Of a stretch of DNA of 64,000 bases, positions 11,400-21,830 are shown one piece after another (the first letter of the stretch is position 1; each line of letters opens with the position of its first letter). The notes beneath the pieces were generated by a model. The model had not been told where the DNA came from and made no database searches. It saw only the letters and a program-made list of their open reading frames with translations. The stretch spans positions 248,001 to 312,000 of the forward strand of contig VJWM01000204.1 in the NCBI GenBank assembly GCA_010909165.1, in the 5' to 3' direction. The position numbers and the translations under genes are program-made. The stretch is from Anthoceros angustus (lineage: Eukaryota > Streptophyta > Anthocerotopsida > Anthocerotales > Anthocerotaceae).

Positions 11400-12308
11400 T
11401 ACAAGCTGTGAAGTACCCAAGTGCCATAACGAAAATTCGTCCTTAGTAGACCTAAACACAATTCTTCTTTTCTTTTCTTCTAAGTGGAAAGATTCAAAAG
11501 CGCAAAATCGTGAATTATGAATAGGTAGTCAATCACTGCGCCGGTTCCTTTTAGTCTTCTTCCCGTGCAGGCTACATACTTTGCTAAGAAACGTGAAGTG
11601 TGATGACTCGTCTCTCTCCAATCGCAAATGTCACGCGCAACAATTAGACCCACAAAGCATCTTCGACTTGCCTTCCATTTCCTGACTATTCCTCCTGCAC
11701 GGACCTGCACTGCAGCACAAACATGGTTGCAACTTCCACACCAGTGAGCTTGGCAGCAATGAAGAGAGGCTTGCCTCCTCCTCTGCCTTCATCATCTCCA
11801 CCCATCCACATCAAGCTTGCAAAGTTGTAGCTGCGGTCAATGGATGATTATACGTCATCTTCGTGTCGGGTCTCACAGTCTTAGGATTGAGACGGATAGA
11901 TGGCTACGTCCTGACTCCTCTTTGGGCTTCCTTCTTTCAAACACCGGCCTCCAGGCATGGAAGGCTGAGACCATCTCTATCCCCTCCAGCAACTTGGCAT
12001 GGTCAAAAATGTGGATTAAGAAGGGAGATAGGGCTGAGGGGCTGGGTGACGGTAGGGTCAAATGGTCCCTCTCCCTGCATGCTGTGTCATAGAACATCCT
12101 AGCCCAATCTATCTTGGACCCTCTCACCACCTCATAGAGAAAGACAAGGAAATGGTCACCAACAAATTAGACCCTGAGCTGGCCGGATTAGCCAAGTGGA
12201 TCCTGTGCTCTCAGCTCACTAAGAAGCTAGAGCACATTGCTGACAGCCCTCGTTCCCTCTCTTGCCCATACGAGCTCGTCACCCATCCATACATCTCATT
12301 GATCAGCA
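11400..12308 (+). promoter_or_regulatory. Type I 5' flank of GLP-2, interrupted by an insertion
   Basis: 11400-11839 and 12242-12308 together match the type I flank of GLP-1 and GLP-4. They are separated by about 400 bp of unrelated DNA that replaces roughly 15 bp. The insertion ends only about 70 bp before the GLP-2 start position, so it would separate the distal flank from the gene. Confidence 0.6.
11840..12241 (-). mobile_element. Insertion of unknown type in the GLP-2 flank
   Basis: About 400 bp absent from all other type I flanks. On the minus strand a frame of about 85 codons reads MVRGSKIDWARMFYDTACRE and later PSPSALSPFLIHIFDHAKLL. The style recalls retroelement-derived plant ORFs, but I cannot assign a family. 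No terminal repeats or clear target-site duplication are visible, so this may be filler at a breakpoint rather than a transposon. Confidence 0.35.
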
Positions 12309-12981
12309 GTGGTGGCCGTGTCCAAGACAATCCAGTTTGTGGGTGCTGTGGCTGCGATCGCAGGGCTGCTGCTTGCGATTGCGGTCACTGCCAGCGATCC
12401 CGACCCTCTGCAGGACTTTTGCGTGGCCGATTTGTCCAAGGGAGCGACCATCAACGGCTACCCCTGCAGGCCGGCGGACAACGTGACAGCAGAAGATTTC
12501 GCCTTCGCTAAACTGGGCCAACCTCACGGGCAACAAATTGAATGGCACCGCCACTCCCGGCTTCGTGAGCGACTGGCCTGCTCTCAACACGCTGGGCCTG
12601 TCGCTGGCGCGCCTGGACCTGGCGCCGGGCGGTGTCGTTGTGCCCCACACCCACAACCTGGCCACCGAGATTCTTTTCTGCCTCGAAGGGGAGATTTACA
12701 CGGGCTTCGTCTCCAACAGCAACAAGCTGTACGCCAAGGTGGTGAAGAAGGGCGAGGCCTTCATCTTCCCCAGAGGGTTGCTCCACTTCCAGCTCAATGT
12801 GGGCACAACGCACGCCGCCAGCCTCAATGTGCTCAACAGCCAAAACCCGGGCCTCCAGCTCATGCCACTCTCGCTGTTCGGGTCGGGAATCAAAACGGAG
12901 CTGCTGGCCAAGTCCTTCTTCATCAGCGGAAAGGAGGTGGAGCAATTGCACTCCATCTTCGCCCAATTTGTGCATTCCTAA
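12309..12981 (+). pseudogene. Germin-like copy 2 (GLP-2): start codon lost, 7-bp deletion
   Basis: Same cupin family as GLP-1, in plus orientation. The position of the family ATG reads GTG here (12309-12311). A deletion of about 7 bp near 12517 removes part of the LGKPANL codons and shifts the frame. From 12538 the frame is open to TAA at 12981 and holds both germin boxes (VVPHTHNLATEILFCLEG and PRGLLHFQLN) in one frame, including the GGGG run that most other copies have lost. The C-terminus ends VHS instead of VDSS. Box 1 has Val for Met before His. Confidence 0.85.
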
Positions 12982-13250
12982 GTTTACCGCACATCGTTTC
13001 TGAAACTGTCCAGACCCTGCAGGCTTACGGCCTGCCAGTACTGCTAGTCCATCGTCCAGTAGTACTCATACATCATGTCAATGTCATCGACGATGAATTC
13101 ACATAGCTATGTACTGGCATGCGTCGTTTCTGGCTTCAGAAACTTGTGAATAGACCGACCAGATGGATTCCATGGGAGAGTCCAGTCTCAGAGGAGGTGT
13201 ATCGAAACAGGGTAGAGCAGCAGAAGCTGATGTAATTAATACTCTAATGC
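12982..13250. repeat. Germin-like 3' flank joined to the spacer seen at 18290
   Basis: 12982-13145 is the GLP 3'-flank module with the ACATAGCTATGT palindrome near 13105. 13145-13250 then matches 18295-18540 (GATTCCATGGGAGAGTCCAG), with an internal deletion relative to that copy. Confidence 0.6.
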
Positions 13251-13312
13251 CGATTCCGATTCCGATTCCGATTCCGATTCCGATTCCGATTCCGATTCCG
13301 ATTCCGATTCCA
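13251..13312. repeat. Hexanucleotide microsatellite (CGATTC)n, about 10 units
   Basis: About ten uninterrupted CGATTC units. The paralogous site at 18531-18545 has fewer than three, so this array expanded after the duplication. Confidence 0.95.
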
Positions 13313-13399
13313 GTGTTGTCACTACTAGGTGACAGAACGACAATAGCCTGAAGCGCAATAAGCCATTTTGGAAGAAAGGGTTGTGAGAGAAGCTTCCTC

Positions 13400-14940
13400 C
13401 AAAGCTCCTCCATGTCGCCACATCCTTCGTGGCCAAGCTCTCAAAAACCTGGCGGGCATCTTCCAGTTCACCACAGTTTGCATACATGTCCACCAGGCAG
13501 GTGCCAACCACTACAGCATCCAGCACTCCTCTTGCAACAATCTGCGAGTGCAGCTGCCTGCCCTTCTGTTAGACACCAGAGCTTGCACAAGCCGTCAGAA
13601 GGCAAGCAAAAGTAACATTGTCAGCCAAAATGAGGCCCACCTCTGCCATCTGTCCATACACAGCAAGCGCCTCTTGGCTGAATCCTTGCTGTGCATACCC
13701 AGCAATCAGGGCCATCCATGTCAACGCATTCTTTGTGACCAAGCTGTCGAATACCTGGCGTTCATCTTCCAGTTCACCACATTTTGCATAAATGTCCACC
13801 AGGCAGGTGCCCAGCACTACGTTATCCAGAAGTCCTCTTTCCACAATCTGTGACCACAGCTGCCTGCCCTTCTGTAAGACTCCAGTGCTTGCACAAGCCT
13901 TCAGAAAACAAGCAAAAGTAACATGGTAAGCCGAAATCAGACATTCCTCCTCCTTTTGTCCGTAGACAACAAGCGCCTCATGTCCGACCCCTTGCTGTGC
14001 ATACCCAGCAATCAGGGCGGTCCATGTTGCCACACCCTTCCTCGCCAAGCTCTCAGAAACCTGGCGTTTGCATACATGTCCACCAGGCAGCTGCCCAACA
14101 CTACGTCATCCAGCAGTCCTCTTTCGACAATCTGTGAGTGCAGCTGCCTGCCCCTTCTGTAAGGCACTAGTGCTGGCACAGGCCTTCAGAAGGCAAACAA
14201 CCATAACATGGTTAGCCAAAATCAGGCGCTCCTGCTCCAGTATGCATACACAACAAGCGCTTCATGTCCAAGCCCTCGCTGTGCATATATACCCAGCAAT
14301 CAGGGCATTCCATGTCACCACATCCTTTGTGGCCAAGGTTTTAAAATCTGGCGAGCATCTTCCAGTTCACCACATTTTGCATACATGTCCACCAGGCAGT
14401 TGCCCAGTACTACGTCATCCAGCAGTCCTCTTTCGACAATCTGTGAGTGCAGCTGCCTGCCCGTCTGTAAGGCACCAGTGCTTGGACAGGTGTTCACAAG
14501 GCAAGCAAAAGTAATATCGTTAGCCAGAAGCAGGCCCTCCTGCTCCATTTGTCCATACACAACAAACGCCTCATGTCCAAGCCCTTGCTGGGCATTCCCA
14601 GCTGTCGGGGCATTCCATGTCACCACATTCTTTGTGGGCATGCTGTCGAAAACCTTGCGTCCATCTTTCAGTTCACCACATTTTGCATTCATGTCCACCA
14701 GGTAGATGCCAGGAGAAACGCCAAAGTGCAACACATCGCAGTACACTTTCCTGCCAGATTCCAAGTCGGTGGCCAATGCAAAACCTTGAAGGGCAGCTAC
14801 AAAGACATGAACATCCGCCTTCACTCCTGACCTGCGCATCTCATGGTACAGTTATATGGCGTCGTTAGGCTTCCCATGCTTAGCGTATGCAGATATTATG
14901 GAAGACCACATAATGGCATTCGCACTATTGGGAAAAGGGC
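13400..14940 (-). pseudogene. PLS-class PPR pseudogene A
   Basis: Remnant of an organelle RNA-binding PPR protein. Read on the minus strand from 14940, it starts with an S-like motif (SSIISAYAKHGKPNDAI) that ends in an in-frame TAA. It continues MRRSGVKADVHVFVAALQGF and then about four PLS triplets of roughly 100 residues each, with LVDMYAKCGELEDARQVF, VTWNALIAGYAQQG-type and LKACASTGALQKGRQLHSQI blocks. Several frameshifts occur, for example after ARQIL near 14340. The 3' end breaks off at about 13400 inside ATKDVATWR, where it joins GLP/P450 spacer DNA. No E or DYW domain is present. The triplets are also very similar at DNA level. Confidence 0.85.
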
Positions 14941-15900
14941 ACCTCTCTCTAGAAGTTAGGGTGTCGGTTCGCTTTACTAGGGGTGTTCCGGGTCGTATTA
15001 TTAGCCTCTTGCCTTTACAACGGGAGTGAGTCGGTTTACTAGATACTATAGTGTGTTTCGTCATGGTTTCTTTGGATGCGTGGCACGCTCTATGCTCCTT
15101 TAAACTGGATTTCTACTTTGACAGCAATCCTTACTTCAACAATGAAGTAATATGGTATTTGTAGGTTTGGCTATCGTTATTTGTTATCAGAATCTCTGGA
15201 TGCATCTATGGGTGACGGTATTGATGACATTGACCTCTGGAATAGCATTATTCGACCAGAAAACTGTTAGCCATACACATTTGTTGCCTTGAGGGTGAGA
15301 ATCTACATGTGGAACGGATTCAGTCCTCGAATTCCAGTCACATGTGTGGAACGCATTCCAGTCGTCGAACATTTTACTTGAAAGGTGAAACAAGCATCAG
15401 CCCAGATCGATGTGGTACCCAGTCTATTCACAAGTTTCTGAAGCCAGAAATTGCTCCAATTCTTAAGAAGGATATTGGGACAAGCGCACCACAAGCTGCG
15501 ATACCAGAGTCAGCGGCAGGAGGATATGGACAAAACAGACGAGGGGGCGTTGCTCTTTATTGGCTTGCTATCGCAGAGCGAAGCTTGAAGTGCAAGCGAT
15601 GTACGAGGAGAAATATTCCTCGCAACGCCGTGAGCAGGTCTGAGGTGATGCCGTACGGCACTGTGGAGATGTCTAGACTGCAGCTGCCCAGCAAGCGTAA
15701 ACGTGGAGTATACATGGGAACCAAAGTGCTGCTCACTTGGAATCGGTAATCAGGAAGGATATTGCAGATGCGGGCCACGGTTTTGCCGCCCGGCTGCAAA
15801 AACCGCGGCCCCTGCAGGTTCTGAGAGCCCAGAAGAAGATGGTCGTTGGAAGTTGAAGAAAAATGCCTGGAAGATGCGCGCTGAACTTCCTGCCTGCTGG
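14531..15900. repeat. Tandem duplication, unit 1 (1.37 kb)
   Basis: Direct repeat with 15901-17280. It contains the 5' half of PPR pseudogene A, a GLP 3'-flank module and an orphan type II GLP 5' flank. The junction lies at 15900/15901, where CTTCCTGCCTGCTGG meets CAGGCCCTCCTGCTCC. The copies differ by only a few bases, such as GGGG versus GGG near 14990. Confidence 0.9.
15450..15900 (-). promoter_or_regulatory. Orphan type II GLP 5' flank, no gene attached
   Basis: This segment matches the DNA upstream of GLP-5, -6, -7 and -9 (for example the stretch around GAAGGATATTGGGACAAGCG), but the germin-like coding region is missing. GAAGCCAGAA of the GLP 3' flank runs directly into TTGCTCCAATTCTTAAG of the 5' flank. 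Compared with 41980-42849, about 870 bp is absent. The same junction is present in the second tandem unit at about 16820. Confidence 0.75.
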
Positions 15901-16310
15901 CAGGCCCTCCTGCTCCATTTGTCCATACACAACAAACGCCTCATGTCCAAGCCCTTGCTGGGCATTCCCAGCTGTCGGGGCATTCCATGTCACCACATTC
16001 TTTGTGGGCATGCTGTCGAAAACCTTGCGTCCATCTTTCAGTTCACCACATTTTGCATTCATGTCCACCAGGTAGATGCCAGGAGAAACGCCAAAGTGCA
16101 ACACATCGCAGTACACTTTCCTGCCAGATTCCAAGTCGGTGGCCAATGCAAAACCTTGAAGGGCAGCTACAAAGACATGAACATCCGCCTTCACTCCTGA
16201 CCTGCGCATCTCATGGTACAGTTATATGGCGTCGTTAGGCTTCCCATGCTTAGCGTATGCAGATATTATGGAAGACCACATAATGGCATTCGCACTATTG
16301 GGAAAAGGGC
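15901..16310 (-). pseudogene. PPR pseudogene B (duplicate 5' end of A)
   Basis: Contains the start region MRRSGVKADVHVFVAALQGF through VVTWNAPTAGNAQQGLGHEA and GQMEQEGL, then stops at the duplication junction, where it meets unrelated flank DNA. It carries the same in-frame TAA after KPNDAI as copies A and D. Confidence 0.85.
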
Positions 16311-17280
16311 ACCTCTCTCTAGAAGTTAGGGTGTCGGTTCGCTTTACTAGGGTGTTCCGGGTCGTATTATTAGCCTCTTGCCTTTACAACGGGAGTGAGT
16401 CGGTTTACTAGATACTATAGTGTGTTTCGTCATGGTTTCTTTGGATGCGTGGCACGCTCTATGCTCCTTTAAACTGGATTTCTACTTTGATAGCAATCCT
16501 TACTTCAACAATGAAGTAATATGGTATTTGTAGGTTTGGCTATCGTTATTTGTTATCAGAATCTCTGGATGCATCTATGGGTGACGGTATTGATGACATT
16601 GACCTCTGGAATAGCATTATTCGACCAGAAAACTGTTAGCCATACACATTTGTTGCCTTGAGGGTGAGAATCTACATGTGTGGAACGGATTCAGTCCTCG
16701 AATTCCAGTCACATGTGTGGAACGCATTCCAGTCGTCGAACATTTTACTTGAAAGGTGAAACAAGCATCAGCCCAGATCGATGTGGTACCCAGTCTATTC
16801 ACAAGTTTCTGAAGCCAGAAATTGCTCCAATTCTTAAGAAGGATATTGGGACAAGCGCAATTCACAAGCTGCGATACCAGAGTCAGCGGCAGGAGGATAT
16901 GGACAAAAACAGACGAGGGGGGCGTTGCTCTTTATTGGCTTGCTATCGCAGAGCGAAGCTTGAAGTGCAAGCGATGTACGAGGAGAAATATTCCTCGCAA
17001 CGCCGTGAGCAGGTCTGAGGTGATGCCGTACGGCACTGTGGAGATGTCTAGACTGCAGCTGCCCAGCAAGCGTAAACGTGGAGTATACATGGGAACTAAA
17101 GTGCTGCTCACTTGGAATCGGTAATCAGGAAGGATACTATTGCAGATGCGGGCCACGGTTTTTGCCGCCCGGCTGCAAAAACCGCGGCCCCTGCAGGTTC
17201 TGAGAGCCCAGAAGAAGATGGTCGTTGGAAGTTGAAGAAAAAATGCCTGGAAGATGCGCGCTGAACTTCCTGCCTGCTGG
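15901..17280. repeat. Tandem duplication, unit 2 (1.38 kb)
   Basis: Second copy of 14531-15900. After its end the type II flank continues (AGCTGCTTATCTCGAGACTG), while unit 1 is cut there, so this copy preserves the original context on the right side. Confidence 0.9.
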
Positions 17281-17345
17281 AGCTGCTTATCTCGAGACTG
17301 CAAGCCCGAAGCAACAGTCCTATTCCAGCGTCAAACATTAAATCT
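16820..17345 (-). promoter_or_regulatory. Second orphan type II GLP 5' flank
   Basis: Duplicate of 15450-15900, extending further to the end of the module near AACATTAAATCTAAG. The matching ends of the flanks of GLP-5 (37835-37860) and GLP-6 (43345-43365) show where the module stops. Confidence 0.7.
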
Positions 17346-17374
17346 AAGTTGAATCTAGAATTTTATACTTTCAA

Positions 17375-18225
17375 TGTTTGCAAAATGTGGGGAACTGGAA
17401 GATGCACGCCAGGTTTTCAACCGCTTGGCCACAAAGGATGTGGTGACATGGAATGCCCTGATTGCTGGGTATACATGCACAGCGAGGGCTTGGAAATGAA
17501 GCGCTTGTTGTGTATGCACAGTGGAGCAGGAGCGCCTGATTTTGACCAACATCTTATGGCTGTTTGCCTTCTGAAGGCCTGTGCGAGCACTGGTGCATTA
17601 CAGAAGGGCAGGCAGCTGCACTCACAGATTGTCGAAAGAGGACCGCTGGATGACGTAGTGTTGGGCAACTGCCTGGTGGACATGTATGCAAAATGTGGTG
17701 AACTAGAAGATGCTCGCCAGATTTTTGAGAGCTTGGCCACGAAGGATGTGACGACATGGACCGCCCTGATTGCTGGGAGTGTTGGGCAACTGCCTGGTGG
17801 ACATGTATGCAAATTGTGGTGAACTGGAAGATGCTCGCCAGGTTTTTGGGAGCTTGGCCACGAAGGATGTGACGACATGGACCGCCCTGATTGCTGGGTA
17901 TGCACGGCAAGGGGTCGGACATGAGGCGCTTGTTGTCTACGGACAAATGGAGGAGGAGGGTCTGATTTTGGCTGACCATACATTTTGCTTGCCTTCTGAA
18001 GGCCTGTGCAAGCACTGGAGTCTTACAGAAAGGCAAGCAGCTGCACTCACAGACTGTGGAAAGAGGACTGCTGGATAACGTAGTGCTAGCTGGGCACATG
18101 CCTGGTGGCCATACATGCAAAATGTGGTGAACTGGAAGATGCACGCCAGGATTTTGACGTTTTGGTCACAAAGGATGTGTTGACATGGTCGGCCCTGATT
18201 GCTGGGTATGCACAGCAAACGATGG
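17375..18225 (+). pseudogene. PLS-class PPR pseudogene C
   Basis: About three decayed PLS triplets in plus orientation. Recognisable blocks are GRQLHSQIVERGPLDDVVLG, LVDMYAKCGELEDARQIFES, TKDVTTWTALIAG and QGVGHEALVVYGQMEEEGL. A PLS unit has been internally deleted around 17780, where AGSVGQLPGGHVCKLW shows the frame lost at a repeat-to-repeat junction. It ends in MVGPDCWVCTANDGEEGG-like out-of-frame sequence and joins a short CCCCTG repeat. No start or C-terminal domain. Confidence 0.8.
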
Positions 18226-18589
18226 AGAGGAGGGGGGAAAGACCCCCCTGCTCTCCATCTGCCCCTGCCCCTGCCCCTGCCCCCTGCTCATCTAATAGAC
18301 TGACCAGATCGATTCCATGGGAGAGTCCAGTCTCACAGGAGGTGGCTGTTTCGACACAAGAATTGCATTGCTAGGCTCGACAGGTGCCCTTGGCTAGTGT
18401 ATGGCAAGACATACGTGGTCTAGCGCAGAAAAGCCAGATATAGAGGACCACGCGGTTGCCTTGTTGCAATGTGTGTCCCGTCAATACAGGGTCTAGCCGC
18501 AGAAGCTGAGGTAATTGATACTCTAATGCCGATTCCGATTCCGGTGTTCTCACCAATAGGTGATAGAACGACAATAGCCTGAAGCGCAA
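18226..18589. other. Spacer shared with 13145-13400
   Basis: Contains four to five GCCCCT units at 18257-18282 and the short allele of the CGATTC microsatellite at 18531-18545, followed by AGAACGACAATAGCCTGAAG, which is also present near 13335. No gene seen. Confidence 0.5.
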
Positions 18590-19245
18590 TAAGGCATTTT
18601 GGGAGAATGGGTTGTAAGAGAAGCTTCCTCCAAAGCCAAAGCGTCCCACTTTTGCAGAGCACGCTGCGGGAAAGATGTAGCAATCTCAATGGCTAGCTAG
18701 GTAGCTCACTTTTGTCTTCAAACGTAAGTTCAACTAGAGAGCTGTTTGCGTGATCTCAACTTCTGCGTACAACCATGTCTTTGGTGAACCGTCTTTCTGT
18801 ATTGATTTCTGAGAGATCTGGAAGCGTAAAGGAATGAATCAAACACCAGGTCGTAGGTCACCATGACCCATCTACATAGCTCTGCTTCTCAAGATCGTCC
18901 TCTGGAATAGCGTTATTCTACCAGATGACTGTTAGCCATACACATTTTGTTGCCCTGATGGTGAGAAACGGATTCCAGTCCTCGAATTCCATTCACATGT
19001 GTGAAACGCATTCCAGTCGTCGAACATTACTTGAAAGGTGAAACAAGCATCAGCCCAGATCGATGTGGTACCCAGTCTATTCACAAGTTTCTGAAGCCAG
19101 AAACTGCCAGTACATAGCTATGTAAATTCATCGTCGACGACATGGACATAATGTATGAGTACTCCAGGACGATGGACTAGCAGTACTGGCAGGCCCTAAG
19201 CCTGCAGGGACTACTGGACAGTTTTAGAAACGATGTGCGGTAAAG
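18590..19245. repeat. GLP 3' flank plus P450-side spacer
   Basis: Near-identical to 41480-42123 and, inverted, to 59955-60600. It includes CAAACACCAGGTCGTAGGTC and the palindromes TACATAGCTATGTA (about 19111) and TCGTCGACGA. Here no P450 remains beside it; the P450 side has been replaced by PPR-derived DNA. Confidence 0.75.
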
Positions 19246-19928
19246 TTAGGAGGAATCCACAAACTGGGCGAAGATGGAGTGCAATTGCTCCACCTCCTTT
19301 CCGCTGATGAAGAAGGACTTGGCCAGCAGCTCTGTTTTGATTCCTGACCCGAACAGCGAGAGTGGCATGAGCTGGATGCCCGGGTTCTGGCCGTTGAGCA
19401 CATTGAGGCTGGCGGCGTGCGTCTTGCCCACATTGAGCTGGAAGTGGAGCAAGCCTCTGGGGAAGATGAAGGCCTCGCCCCTCTTCACCACCTTGGCGTA
19501 CAGCTTGTTGCTGTTGGTGACGAAGCCGGTGTAGATCTCCCTTCGAGGCAGAAAAGAATCTCGGTGGCCAGGTTGTGGGTGTGGGGCATAATGACACCGC
19601 CCGGCGCCAGGTCCAGGCGCGCCAGCGACAGGCCCAGCGTGTTGAGAGCAGGCCAGTCGCCCACGAAGCCGAAAGTGGCGGTGCCGTTCAATGGGTTGCC
19701 CGTGAGGTCGGCCTGCTTGCCCAGGTTAGCGAAGGCGAAATCTTCTGCTGTCACGTTGTCGGCCGGCCTGCAGGGGTAGCCGTTGATGGTCGCTCCCTTG
19801 GACAAATCGGCGACGCAGAAGTCCTGCAGGGGGTCGGGGTCGCTGGCACTGACTGCAATGGCGAGCACCAGCCCTGCGATCGCAGCCACAGCACCCACAA
19901 ACTGGATTGTCCTGGACACAGCCGCCAT
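19246..19928 (-). pseudogene. Germin-like copy 3 (GLP-3), one frameshift
   Basis: ATG at 19928, signal peptide, SDPDPLQDFCVADL, complete box 1 (GGVIMPHTHNLATEILFCLEG), then a one-base deletion near 19540 (GAAGGGGAG to GAAGGGAG). Box 2 (PRGLLHFQLN) and the C-terminus FAQFVDSS continue in another frame to TAA at 19246. It differs from GLP-1 at several residues (ANLGKQADL, FGFVGDW, GKTHAASLNVLNGQNPGI) and groups with GLP-6, -7 and -8. The deletion is shared with copies 4 to 9. Confidence 0.85.
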
Positions 19929-20270
19929 TGTTGATCAATGAGATGTATCCCTGGGTGACGAGCTCGTATGTATGGGCAAGAGGGGGAAGGGGGGCCGTTC
20001 ACGGGAGAAAGCAACCGACCGCAGCTACAAGTTTGCAAGCAGGATGTTGATGGTTGGAGATGATGAAGGCAGGCGAGGAGGCAGTCTCTCTTTATTGCTG
20101 CCAAGCGCGCTGATGTGGAAGTTGCAACCATGTTCGTGTCTGCAGGTCTGCGCACAGAGGGATAGCCCCAGGAAATGGAAGACGAAGCTTCGCAGAAGAT
20201 ACTTGCTGGGTCTAATTGTAACTCTGACATTTGCTATTGCAGAGAAACGAGTCATCACACGCAGGAGCTA
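19929..20270 (-). promoter_or_regulatory. Type I 5' flank of GLP-3
   Basis: Matches the GLP-8 flank at 58930-59272 in inverted orientation, including AAGTATCTTCTGCGAAGCTT and the AATAAAGAGAGAC element about 165 bp before the ATG. Homology ends near 20270. Confidence 0.5.
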
Positions 20271-20838
20271 TTGGTACACACGAAGTAATGAGGCACATAA
20301 CACGAGGCCGGCGCAAATGGTTTTGCCTTCGGCATTCCATATGTCATGGGGCCATGCCCACTCGCACCAACTGCGCATGTCCACACCATCCCGTACACGT
20401 TACCGCTGGACGGCAACAGCTTGCCGCGCCCGTTTGGACGCCGGTTCCGCCAAACTCCGTCCCTAAGTTGTGCCAGGGCATAGTTATTCCAGGAAAACGA
20501 AAACGGGCGGGCAAAACGCTTTGGTTTCAAAACACACGTTAATGAAAGCTCCGGACCTTCCCGCTCAATTACTCGAGTGTGTCATACCAAGCTAACAATG
20601 TGCATTGCTGATCACGCTATGGGAAGTGGTATGATGGTCCTTGTAGGCGCGGGAGGCGTGCGCGTTCAGGAAGTGCTGCGATGGATTGATTAGGTGTGGG
20701 GGGCTTGTAGTTCATCTCGTCATTAAAGTGTAAGTTTTCAGTTCCTCCGGCTGATTCAAGAGAGTTCTGATTGCTTCGCAGAGATCATTTAATTAGCCTA
20801 ATCTCAGAGTCGGTTAAGCATTTTGACGTCGGGTATTA
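20271..20838. other. Unique sequence, no gene seen
   Basis: Moderately GC-rich to 20560, with open frames on both strands but no recognised protein; then AT-rich. Confidence 0.4.
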
Positions 20839-21830
20839 TGCTACCTCTGTAGATGGCAAGGTTTCCTTATGAGATCCAGACTCCACCGCCAGGCATTTTC
20901 AACAGAACTGGCTTGGAATGGTTGGACCATACATGTAGTTCGTAAAATTGTAACAGAGGCGAAGACTGCTTACATTCCATGGGAAAGGGTTTCAGACTTC
21001 TTGACAGGTGAGGAGCAAAATCCAATTTTTCCGACCAGGCTTGTGAAAGCAGCGCCGGTCCAGGCGAGGCACGTAAGTATAATGTCTCACACCAACCACA
21101 CCAAAACAATACATAAGGTATTGTGCGTATGGTTCGGATCGACAACCGTCTCCAAAGTGATGCACCCTTGGTGGACATGACTAATGTGCCAAAGTCCGGA
21201 CTCGAAGTCGAAGGAGCAAGGTGGCTTGTGGGGAGAGCAGGAAAGTAGGTTGTGAGTTTGTGGTTGTCATCACTCAATTGGAGTTGTTTCAAGATATTGC
21301 TCAAATCCGTTTTGATCGGTGGCATCATGTGAATGCCTCGGTGACTTTTCCATGGATTGTTAGCGGATCGCTCCTCACGTGCTCTTGCTCCTTCTTTATC
21401 GAAGCAAGAGAGAATGGGTGAAGCACAAACTTTGTGCAAAACCACTCCATACCGATTTTATGTGATCACGAGCGATGTCTATGTTAGGATGCAAGGGATC
21501 CTAACTGCCTTACATAGAGATGATTTTCTCTTGCCTAAGGACATACGTAACTTTGAGTTGGATGCAAGGACTTGGAGACTCCATACCATTGATGAAGTCG
21601 GTGTCAAGCTATGGATTGACATCCACAGGATATTGTTTTCTTCCCACCACCGGTGCTTGATGGAGGGCACACATTTTACTTTAGGGTTTCAAACAAGATT
21701 CCGTGAGGAATGCATGCTTCACTGGGGGCATCAATCCATCATTTCAATGGATGCCACATTCGGCACCAACAAGTGGAAGGTTAGATTCTTTGCATTTCAA
21801 ACACAAGATTGTGGGATGTTGGCTTCCTAA
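20839..21830 (+). pseudogene. MULE-type transposase relic
   Basis: Remnant of a Mutator-like transposase or FAR1-related protein. An N-terminal piece reads PYEIQTPPPGIFNRTGLEWL and then IPWERVSDFLTGEEQNP in a shifted frame, ending at a possible GTAAGT donor near 21072. A second piece (21460-21830) reads FYVITSDVYVRMQGILTALH and later HWGHQSIISMDATFGTNKWK, the block around the first catalytic Asp of MULE transposases, then stops at TAA. The remaining DDE residues and the SWIM zinc finger are absent. No terminal inverted repeats were recognised. Family call rests on the SMDATFGTN block. Confidence 0.55.

Noticed and set aside
13236-13351. Ser-Glu or Ile-Pro repeat proteins
   Set aside because: Translation of the CGATTC microsatellite.
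20867-21445. 192-codon minus-strand frame opposite the MULE relic
   Set aside because: Plus strand carries recognisable transposase motifs; the antisense frame has no recognised features and no ATG-supported context.
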